The notes beneath the pieces are model-generated. The model was not told the origin of the DNA, made no database searches, and saw nothing but the letters and a program-made list of their open reading frames with translations. A DNA stretch of 64,000 nt from JBOZRQ01 sp050789255. GTDB lineage: Bacteria > Bacillota > Sulfobacillia > Symbiobacteriales > Symbiobacteriaceae. Position numbers and translations under genes: made by a program. The stretch is from the NCBI GenBank assembly GCA_050789255.1, contig JBOZRQ010000010.1, positions 124,001-188,000 of the forward strand, given 5' to 3'. Positions 57,711-64,000 of this stretch are shown here, piece by piece (within the stretch, counting starts at the first letter, position 1; each line of letters opens with the position of its first letter).

Positions 57711-57839
57711 GTGAACTCCATAGATTCGCGTCACCGTACCAAATCCCTGCCTCGTTAGGATATGCATTTTGCAGAAGGAATTAGTTAATCTGTAGGGAAC
57801 CTTGGGAATACTCGGATTTGACGCCCGGGAGGAATGCGC

Positions 57840-58403
57840 ATGAACGCCCGCTTCCGGCTGAAGTCGACCATTCCTGGCTACACCCTGCTTGCCGCCGTCC
57901 TGCTGCAGATGACCGTGTCGGTCCTTGACGGCTTCCTCACCGCGGTTCCGGCCTGGGAGTCGGTCGCCGTCAGGGCCTTGCTCTACTCGCTGCTCGCTTT
58001 TGTCGGCGCCCTCGCATGGTGGGTGTACAGCTTCCATGTCGACCTGGAGCATGTCGTCCCTGGCTACCCGCTGGGGGCGGCGGCGGGCCTCGCCCAGGCC
58101 CTGATTCCGATCTATAACCTCTGGGGCCTCTGGAATATCTTCCACACCGCCGACCGGCACCTGCCCGGCGCCCGGCCCTTGTCGGTCCGCCAGGCTGCGC
58201 TCTATCTGTACACGGTCTGGATCCTGGGGACCGTCATCGGCTGGTATGCGCAGGGCACCCTGTCGCTGATCATCAGTCTCCTGGAGGCGTCGACATGGTT
58301 GGTGCTCTGCGGTGCCGTGGCCACCGGCCTCCGTTCAGCCCGAGAGGCCCGGGTTGCCGACGCCGGCGGAAAGCGTGACCTTTTCTCCGTCCTGAAATCG
58401 TAA
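57840..58403 (+). CDS. Membrane protein, possibly DUF4328-like
   Basis: A 187-aa protein with about four hydrophobic segments (YTLLAAVLLQMTVSVLDGFL; LLYSLLAFVGALAWWVYSFH; LYTVWILGTVIGWYA; LIISLLEASTWLVLCGAVAT). The phrase ALIPIYNLWGLWNIFHTADR recalls the conserved loop of DUF4328 membrane proteins. ATG 57840 is eight bases after GGGAGGA. It stands alone, and a terminator lies between it and the converging deacetylase gene. The function is unknown. Confidence 0.65.
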   Translation: MNARFRLKSTIPGYTLLAAVLLQMTVSVLDGFLTAVPAWESVAVRALLYSLLAFVGALAWWVYSFHVDLEHVVPGYPLGAAAGLAQALIPIYNLWGLWNIFHTADRHLPGARPLSVRQAALYLYTVWILGTVIGWYAQGTLSLIISLLEASTWLVLCGAVATGLRSAREARVADAGGKRDLFSVLKS

Positions 58404-58436
58404 GGAGCCAGGGCGCCGTGCCCTGGCTCTCCGTTT
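58404..58436. terminator. Terminator between converging genes
   Basis: GAGCCAGGG (58405-58413) pairs with CCCTGGCTC (58421-58429), followed by TCCGTTTC on the plus strand. Confidence 0.75.
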
Positions 58437-59276
58437 CTAGTCGCCGCACGTACCGGCGGGGCGCCCGCTCACTAACTCGCCGAACGTGCAGGCTGTAGCG
58501 CCCGGGAATACGATCAGCCGCTTCAGCCGCATGGGATCATCCCCTTGCCGGACGAACCCTTTCTCCACCGTGAAGGCGGTGGTGATCCCCTCCTCGCGCA
58601 GGCTGGCGACCGTCTCGGTGTCGTAGGCGCCAAAGGGGTAGGCATAGGCGGAAGCCACTGGCAACTGGGCGGCCGACAGGCTATGCTGAAGCGTGCGCAG
58701 GTCGGAGCGGATCGCAGCCCCGTCCCAGGTGATCAGGGCCGGGCGCCCGCCTTCCTGCCGGTGGCCGTCGTGGGTGTGGGCCTGCACCTCCACCACCCCG
58801 GCGCTCACCATTTCCCGCATCTCTGCCCAGGAGAGGTGCTGAAGGTCACCTTCCCGCCCGCCCGCCTTTGCCGTCACCACGAAGATCGTCGCCTTCATGC
58901 CATGCTGTTGGAGGATCGGATAGGCATGCTGATAATTCGACTGATAGCCGTCATCGAAGGTGATCAGGACGGGCTTGGGTGGAAGCTCTGCCACGCCCAA
59001 CAGCCATGCCCGCAGTTCCCCCGTGGTGATGGCCGTGTAGCCATGTTCCCCGAGCCAGGCCATCTGCCCCTCGAACTCGGCCGCGCTGATTACCGCTCCG
59101 TTCTCCCCCCTGGAGCCCGGGTCGAGGTGATGGTAGAGCAGGACCGGCACCTGTGATGCCCCCTGCCGAACGGCCGGCAGCGTCGCCGCCGGGGCCATGA
59201 CCGTTGCCTGCCCGAGTCCAGCCATCCCCGTCAAGCATGTTGACAGCAGTCCGCCGACCACCAGTTTTCGCCACAT
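58437..59276 (-). CDS. Polysaccharide deacetylase (NodB-type)
   Basis: A 279-aa secreted enzyme with a signal peptide (KLVVGGLLSTCLTGMAGLGQA, about 3-25). The NodB domain has ITFDDGYQSNYQHAYPIL (Asp-Asp metal/base motif, about residue 115) and QAHTHDGHRQEG (His-Thr-x-x-x-His ligands, about 165), with HYxYPFG near 215 as AYAYPFGAYDTETV. It likely deacetylates peptidoglycan or another wall polymer. The upstream gene is divergent; no partner is apparent. Confidence 0.9.
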   Translation of the reverse strand: MWRKLVVGGLLSTCLTGMAGLGQATVMAPAATLPAVRQGASQVPVLLYHHLDPGSRGENGAVISAAEFEGQMAWLGEHGYTAITTGELRAWLLGVAELPPKPVLITFDDGYQSNYQHAYPILQQHGMKATIFVVTAKAGGREGDLQHLSWAEMREMVSAGVVEVQAHTHDGHRQEGGRPALITWDGAAIRSDLRTLQHSLSAAQLPVASAYAYPFGAYDTETVASLREEGITTAFTVEKGFVRQGDDPMRLKRLIVFPGATACTFGELVSGRPAGTCGD

Positions 59277-59437
59277 CGTTGGGTCCCTCCGCTTGGTTTA
59301 TTTACCGTAATGACCAAGCGGAGAGGCGTCCTGTGACAACAAAGAGCGACGACAAATATTTCGTTTGGCCCTGTCACAATCTTGGTTGAGACGCAGTCTT
59401 AAGGGGGGAATGAAGCCTGCTGAAGGGAGGAAAGGCC

Positions 59438-59965
59438 GTGGATGCGGCGATTGTCACCCGGCTTCGCGAAAGCGATGAAGCCGCCTTCGAAATGCTGCTT
59501 CACCAGTATGAAGCCCCGCTGGGGCGGTACCTGCAGTCACTTACCCGCAGCCGCCACCTTGCCCAGGACCTCCTTCAGGAGACCTTCCTGCGGGCCTATA
59601 CCCACATGGCTGACCTGCGCGATGATGCAGCGATCCGGCCCTGGCTCTACCGCATCGCCACCAACCTGGCCATGACGGCCCTCAAGCGGCGCCACCGGTT
59701 CCAGTGGCTCCCGTGGCTCTCATCTGCCGAGCCGACCACCCGCTTCGAGGATGACCTGGCCGAGCGGGACGCCGTGCAGCGGGCGATCGCCCGGTTGCCG
59801 GCCGACTACTCCAGCTGCCTGCTGCTGACCCGGGTGGAAGGGCTGAAGTCCCACGAGGCGGCCGCGGTGCTCGGCATCTCGGCAGAATTGGTGCGAAAAC
59901 GGGTCTCCCGGGCCCTGGAAATGCTCCGCAAAGAGTTAGGAAAGGAGGATGGAGATGCACTGTGA
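59438..59965 (+). CDS. ECF-type RNA polymerase sigma factor
   Basis: A 175-aa sigma-70 family member of the ECF type. Region 2 has HQYEAPLGRYLQSLTRSRHLAQDLLQETFLRAYTHM with the core-binding helix (cited in parts as LAQDLLQETFLRAYTHM), and PWLYRIATNLAMTALKRR. Region 4 has RLPADYSSCLLLTRVEGLKSHEAAAVLGISAELVRKRVSRAL (HTH, cited as LKSHEAAAVLGISAELVRKR). It begins at GTG 59438 after AAGGGAGGAAAGGCC. It overlaps the anti-sigma gene by eleven bases. Confidence 0.93.
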   Translation: MDAAIVTRLRESDEAAFEMLLHQYEAPLGRYLQSLTRSRHLAQDLLQETFLRAYTHMADLRDDAAIRPWLYRIATNLAMTALKRRHRFQWLPWLSSAEPTTRFEDDLAERDAVQRAIARLPADYSSCLLLTRVEGLKSHEAAAVLGISAELVRKRVSRALEMLRKELGKEDGDAL

Positions 59966-61265
59966 AAGGGCGCGTGACCTGGTCATGCAGCGCTTGATGA
60001 GTGAGATCGATGAGGCGGCAGACCGCGTGCTGACCCGCCACCTCTCGACCTGCGCGGAGTGCCGTACGTATGCGATGCGCATGACGGATACGGACCGTCG
60101 GCTTCAAGCGGCGGGCGTCCCCCATCCCCTCCCCTCTGTGCGGGAGGCGGTTCAGGGGAGACTGCCCGCCGCCCGGCGGCAGCGGGCTGCCCTTCGCTTC
60201 TCCCGGGGCCTGACGGGGGTCGCCGCAGCCGCCTGCATCCTGCTGGCCGCCGCGGGCATTTGGGAAGCGCTTGGGTACGGACTGCTCACCGCCGGTCGGC
60301 CGAGCGGCCCAGCCGTGGAGCTCTCGGCGAGCTTCTTCGAGCAGCGCCGGCCCGGCACCGGCTGGATCGCCACCGCCGCCCTCCCCACCCCATCGGGAAC
60401 CGCCACGGCCTACTACTGGGTGGAGCCCGCCTCCGGGGACCGGCTGAACGCCTCCATCCTCCTGCGCCACCCTGACGGGCGCCTGACCCGGGAGGTCCAG
60501 CTCGGGGAGGTCTCCCACGGTCGGCTGCCCTTTACCCAGCCGGAGTTCCGCCTGCTGGAGATCGACGGGCAGACCCTGCTGGCGATCGCCACCGACGCCG
60601 AAACGACCGGGCGGCTCCAGGTCTTCGCCTACAACCCCAGCCGCAAGCGGCTCGTCCAGGTCCCCTTCGGATCGGATTCTTCGGTCTCGATCTCGACCTG
60701 GCCGGTGGGGATCGCCGACGGCATTCGAACCCGGGTTGGCGGTGAGACCGCCGACTGGGAGCTGACCCGGCGCTGGAGCTTTGTGCGGGTCTCCCGCCCT
60801 TCGCAGAGCCGGCCGGAGATCGCCGGGTCCGCCCTGGCCGAAGCGCAGCTGACCACCCCGGATGGCCCCGTGACTGTCCGCCTGCACGGCACCGTGAGCG
60901 AGGGCGCATCGCTCTACCTCTACTGGCCCGATGGCTCCGTCACCCATGAGGTGGAGCTGGGCAGGCCGAACTTCCATCGGATTGCTCTTACGGCCCCCAA
61001 GCTGCACAAGCTGCAGCTCGGTTCGACCGAGGTGCTCGCCCTGCTGGCCGATCCCATGACAGGCAAGCCCGGTCAGGCGGTGCTGCGCATCTTCGCCTAT
61101 GACCCTGCCCGGCGCCAGCTTCGGCTCGTACCCTTCGCCACCGGCGAGGTGCTGGTCGACCAGGTTCCTGCGGCAGACGGGAATCTGCTGGTGACGGTAC
61201 AGGCCGGCGGGGCGCACCGCTGGCAAATGAGCGACAGATGGCTCCTGGAGCCCGCAGCCAAATAG
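59955..61265 (+). CDS. Anti-sigma factor (zf-HC2) with large extracytoplasmic domain
   Basis: A 436-aa membrane anti-sigma factor. The N-terminal zinc-binding domain has RHLSTCAECRTY (H-x3-C-x2-C) in about residues 28-42, one membrane span lies near 90-115 (GVAAAACILLAAAGIWEALG), and about 320 residues of beta-rich extracytoplasmic domain follow. The repeats there (RLTREVQLGEVSHGRLPFTQ, VTHEVELGRPNFHRI, AYNPSRKRL and AYDPARRQL) suggest an internally duplicated structure. ATG 59955 follows GGAGG; ATG 59949 abuts it. It overlaps the sigma gene, which it should inhibit. Large sensory tails are less common in zf-HC2 proteins. Confidence 0.85.
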   Translation: MHCERARDLVMQRLMSEIDEAADRVLTRHLSTCAECRTYAMRMTDTDRRLQAAGVPHPLPSVREAVQGRLPAARRQRAALRFSRGLTGVAAAACILLAAAGIWEALGYGLLTAGRPSGPAVELSASFFEQRRPGTGWIATAALPTPSGTATAYYWVEPASGDRLNASILLRHPDGRLTREVQLGEVSHGRLPFTQPEFRLLEIDGQTLLAIATDAETTGRLQVFAYNPSRKRLVQVPFGSDSSVSISTWPVGIADGIRTRVGGETADWELTRRWSFVRVSRPSQSRPEIAGSALAEAQLTTPDGPVTVRLHGTVSEGASLYLYWPDGSVTHEVELGRPNFHRIALTAPKLHKLQLGSTEVLALLADPMTGKPGQAVLRIFAYDPARRQLRLVPFATGEVLVDQVPAADGNLLVTVQAGGAHRWQMSDRWLLEPAAK

Positions 61266-61267
61266 AA

Positions 61268-61298
61268 AGTGGGGCGCCCTCAAGCAGGGCGCCCCGTT
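61268..61298. terminator. Terminator between converging genes
   Basis: GGGGCGCCCT (61271-61280) pairs with AGGGCGCCCC (61286-61295). It separates the anti-sigma gene from the converging 211-aa membrane-protein gene. Confidence 0.75.
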
Positions 61299-61300
61299 CG

Positions 61301-61936
61301 CTATTTCTGGACGTTGATGGACAACCCGGCGTATCGCTTCGTCACGGGGGCGGGCTCGGCTTCCACCGGCGCCCCCTCCACCTGCATCAACTTCAGCAGC
61401 GTACCCTTCCCTACGCTGCTCACCTGGTGTCCCAGGTCGTTACGCATAAGCAGAATCAACTGCGCCACCTGCTCACTCAGCGCGACGATGGTGCCGCCCT
61501 GGTAGTCAAAGCCCCGCAGCTTGGCAAAGGCGGAGATGACGCCGTCCGAGCCGCCCATGAGCAGAAGGCGCCCGGCCTCGGTCAGGCGATCATGGAAGCG
61601 CTCCGGCACAACGGACAGTCCCTGCTCCTGAGCACAGGGGATCATCTCCAGCAGCGTCTGCATCACCGGCTCATAGATTCGGGAGCGGACCTCCCGCTGG
61701 CGCAGCTCCTGGTCATACCGGCGCTCCAGGCGCTTGGTCACCAGCACGCCGATGCCACCGGCAATCAGCGTGGCTAACGCCGGCAGCCAGACCTGCAGAG
61801 CCTCGGGCTTCATGGCAAAGAGCTGGACGAGGATCCATTTCGCCGCCACCCCTAGGGCCAGGACGGCACCGACCGGTATCGCCACCAGCAGGGGAACACC
61901 GAAGATGATGGCCAGAGCTGCAGTTATCTTCTTCAT
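61301..61936 (-). CDS. Membrane protein with two N-terminal spans, unknown function
   Basis: A 211-aa protein. Two hydrophobic segments (LAIIFGVPLLVAIPVGAVLALG; VWLPALATLIAGGIGVLVTK) lie at about residues 7-32 and 49-67. A charged helix follows (RRYDQELRQREVRSRIYEPV), then a soluble region of about 130 residues. It looks like a membrane-anchored cytoplasmic protein. Family not recognised. No close neighbour shares its strand. Confidence 0.6.
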   Translation of the reverse strand: MKKITAALAIIFGVPLLVAIPVGAVLALGVAAKWILVQLFAMKPEALQVWLPALATLIAGGIGVLVTKRLERRYDQELRQREVRSRIYEPVMQTLLEMIPCAQEQGLSVVPERFHDRLTEAGRLLLMGGSDGVISAFAKLRGFDYQGGTIVALSEQVAQLILLMRNDLGHQVSSVGKGTLLKLMQVEGAPVEAEPAPVTKRYAGLSINVQK

Positions 61937-62060
61937 GCCTAGCTACCTCCCCATCATTGCCTAAAACCTCTTTCTCCGGCGCTACGCGTCTCCCCTTTTC
62001 CAACTAGGGCAACAAGTGTGATAAGATAGTCGCAACCCGAGCCATGATGAGGTGTTCCGT

Positions 62061-64000
62061 GTGCCACGGATGACCGCGGTGATCCTGGAAAGCCAAATGA
62101 CCGGCCCGCTGCGCAAGGCCGCCGAGGCCGCAGGGGTCCACCTCGATCTCTTTCTGCTGCACGAGATCGACCCGGCTGCCCTGCGCCGCTCGGTTCAGCA
62201 GGCGGATGCGGTCTTCGGCGGCGTGCTGAACCTGGACGACGGGGTGCGTACGCTGGCGGCGGTCCTCGGCGAGGTAAAGCCTGCCACCGTCGTCTTCTTC
62301 CACTCGCAGGTGGAAGCACTTCAGCTTACACGCATTGGAGACTTCGACGCATCCACGCCCGCCTGGCGGGCTGTGCTGGGGCCCCTGCGGGACGCCGGGG
62401 CGCCGCTCCCCGGCCTGCTGAACGTGGTGCTGGCGGCGATCCCACAACTGGACAGGCTTCTGCCGGCCGGCCAGTTCGAGGGGCTGAAGCTGTACGCCCA
62501 GGCGAGCCGGCTCTGGTCGGACGCCACGGTCGAGTCGCTGGCGGCACTGATGCGCCTCCTCGCCGGCGAGGCGGTGACGGCGCCCCGCCCCCTGCCGCAG
62601 GTGGCGCTATGGCATCCCCGGGGCGGGACCTTCACGGACCTGGCCGCTTACCGGACCTGGTACCAGAACGCAGGGATTCCGGTGGGCGTCATCGTCCACC
62701 GCCGCTGGGTCGCCGGCGGCAACACCCGCCACTTCGCCGCGGTCATTGAGCAACTGGAGGCCCTGGGCCTGGCGGTCTATGCCGGTTACTCCGACCTGGA
62801 TGCCACCCCGCTGGTCGAGCGCTTCTTCGCGCCCGCCGGGGTGGAGTGCCTGCTCAACCTGGTCTCCTTCAACCTGGTCGGCGGGCACGGGCGCCCCGAC
62901 CCCGCCAGGGCTGCCGCCCTGCTGGAGCGGCTGGACCGTCCCTACCTCTGCGCTGTGCCGCTGGTGCTCCAGACCCTCGGCCAGTGGCGGGAGTCCCGCA
63001 TGGGCCTCGCCCCGCACCAGGCGGTAATGCAGGTGGTGATGCCCGAGCTGGAGGGCGGCGCCGAGCCCTGGGTCTACGCCGGGTCGAACGGCGGGGATGA
63101 CGTGGTGGCCGACCCGGACCTCGCCGCCCGGCTGGCGTTGCGGGTCCGCCGCTGGGTGGAGCTGCGCCGCACCCCGCGCTCGGAGCGCAAGGTGGCCGTC
63201 ACTGTATTCTCGATGCCGCCGGACAAGGGTTCGGTGGGCACAGCGGCCTACCTGGATGTCTTCCGGTCGCTCTACCGGCTGATGGAGCGGCTCAAGGCGG
63301 AGGGCTATTCCATTGACCTGCCGCCTTCAGTCGACGCCTTGAGGGTCGATGTATTGGGCGCTGAGGTAGCGCTGCCGGGCGCCGAGTCGATCGCCGTGGC
63401 CGGCTCCCTCACCACCGCCGAGTACAAGCGCCTGGTCCCGGCCTGGCCTCGCATTGCCAAGTGCTGGGGCGCCCCGCCCGGACTTGTAGACACCGACGGT
63501 CGATGCATCAGGGTCCGAGGCAAGCGCTTTGGCAACCTGTTCGTAGGGGTCCAGCCCGGTTTTGGCTACGAAGGCGACCCAATGCGGCTGCTCTTCCACC
63601 CGGACGCCGCCCCCACCCACGCCTTCGCTGCTTACTACGCCTGGGTGGAGCATTACTTCGGCGCCCAGGCAGTGTTCCACTTCGGCACCCACGGGGCGCT
63701 GGAGTTCATGCCCGGCAAGCAGATCGGCCTCGGCGCCGACGACTTCCCCGCCGCCCTGCTGGGTGGGGTGCCCCACCTCTACTACTACAGCGTCAACAAC
63801 CCGTCGGAAGCCTCCATCGCCAAGCGGCGGGGCGGTGCTGTGACGGTCTCCTACCTGACCCCGCCGCTCTCGCAGGCGGGGCTCTACCGAACCTTGCTCA
63901 CGCTCCGGGACGCCGTCCGGCAGTGCCAGGCTCAGCCCGGCCCCGAGGCGCTCGAAGTGGTGCAGGAGCTGGCGGACGCGGCCAACCTGGGCGCGGAGGT
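62061..64000 (+). CDS. Magnesium/cobalt chelatase large subunit (BchH/CobN family), 5' part
   Basis: At least 646 residues of a roughly 1200-aa protein; it runs past the right edge. GTG 62061 is six bases after GAGGTG (ATG 62070 also in frame). The N-terminal domain is of the BchH DUF3479 type (AVILESQMTGPLRKAAEAAG), followed by the CobN/Mg-chelatase domain: MPPDKGSVGTAAYLDVFRSL, VQPGFGYEGDPMRLLFHPDA and FHFGTHGALEFMPGKQ (about residue 540), the last typical of BchH. It would insert Mg or Co into a tetrapyrrole with a separate ATPase (BchI/D or CobST type), not visible here. No photosynthesis genes are seen. Confidence 0.88.
   Translation, partial: MPRMTAVILESQMTGPLRKAAEAAGVHLDLFLLHEIDPAALRRSVQQADAVFGGVLNLDDGVRTLAAVLGEVKPATVVFFHSQVEALQLTRIGDFDASTPAWRAVLGPLRDAGAPLPGLLNVVLAAIPQLDRLLPAGQFEGLKLYAQASRLWSDATVESLAALMRLLAGEAVTAPRPLPQVALWHPRGGTFTDLAAYRTWYQNAGIPVGVIVHRRWVAGGNTRHFAAVIEQLEALGLAVYAGYSDLDATPLVERFFAPAGVECLLNLVSFNLVGGHGRPDPARAAALLERLDRPYLCAVPLVLQTLGQWRESRMGLAPHQAVMQVVMPELEGGAEPWVYAGSNGGDDVVADPDLAARLALRVRRWVELRRTPRSERKVAVTVFSMPPDKGSVGTAAYLDVFRSLYRLMERLKAEGYSIDLPPSVDALRVDVLGAEVALPGAESIAVAGSLTTAEYKRLVPAWPRIAKCWGAPPGLVDTDGRCIRVRGKRFGNLFVGVQPGFGYEGDPMRLLFHPDAAPTHAFAAYYAWVEHYFGAQAVFHFGTHGALEFMPGKQIGLGADDFPAALLGGVPHLYYYSVNNPSEASIAKRRGGAVTVSYLTPPLSQAGLYRTLLTLRDAVRQCQAQPGPEALEVVQELADAANLGAE

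Noticed and set aside
1..64000. CRISPR arrays, insertion sequences, integrases, tRNA and rRNA genes
   Set aside because: I looked for regular spaced repeats, transposase motifs and structural-RNA sequences on both strands and saw none; the only short tandem repeats are those listed.

Overview
The window is high-GC bacterial DNA with dense gene packing, GGAGG-type ribosome binding sites, frequent GTG/TTG starts, TTGACA-type promoters and a T-box leader on proS. The heme gene order (hemA-hemX-hemC-hemD-hemB) and the type IV pilus locus without a secretin gene suggest a high-GC, single-membrane Firmicute. Symbiobacterium or a relative is the best guess, from overall impression rather than any search. 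I see no insertion sequence, integrase, CRISPR array, rRNA or tRNA. The window looks like chromosomal backbone with some lineage-specific genes.

Layout. 1-3.5 kb: the end of an unknown gene, a small hypothetical, an O-antigen-ligase/Wzy_C membrane protein with a C-terminal repeat region, and a single-pass membrane protein. 3.6-10 kb (minus): one type IV pilus operon, pilB-pilC-pilA-two minor prepilins-pilM-pilN-pilO. 10.3-11.9 kb (plus): a small membrane protein and a PilX-like protein that probably belong to the same machine. 11.9-15.1 kb: L,D-transpeptidase, Nudix protein, RidA, a lipoprotein. 15.2-17.2 kb: promoter, proline T-box and proS. 17.2-22.5 kb: a LuxR/AAA regulator, an MFS exporter and two surface-anchored hypotheticals, with a decayed copy of the exporter's 3' end and a 21-bp triple repeat between them. 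22.7-28.9 kb (minus): the heme operon with its own promoter, ending in an SDR oxidoreductase.

29-37 kb: a large ATP/phosphohistidine phosphotransferase with rifampicin-phosphotransferase-like architecture, a glutaredoxin, a polytopic membrane protein, a nucleotidyltransferase, GNAT enzymes, MntH and a double UspA protein. 36.7-43.3 kb (minus): a late menaquinone operon (UbiD-type decarboxylase, UbiA-type prenyltransferase, MenG/UbiE methyltransferase) with a complete ABC importer and two GNAT genes embedded. 43.5-47.3 kb (minus): sulfate importer sbp-cysT-cysW-cysA. 47.5-57.6 kb (minus): zinc-ribbon surface protein, a subtilase lacking its catalytic serine, an aminotransferase, a NifX/NifB-C-like protein, a fused DppB-DppC-type permease, a PLD-like protein, an M20 peptidase and an orphan DNA methyltransferase preceded by a striking GGCGCG array. 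57.8-64 kb: a membrane protein, a polysaccharide deacetylase, an ECF sigma/anti-sigma pair, a small membrane protein, and the 5' part of a BchH/CobN-type chelatase large subunit that runs off the window.

The points most worth following are the ABC importer inside the menaquinone operon, the methyltransferase promoter array, the BchH-like gene in an apparent non-phototroph, the fused oligopeptide-type permease, and the degenerate subtilase. Functions are assigned by reading motifs only; no database search was run.
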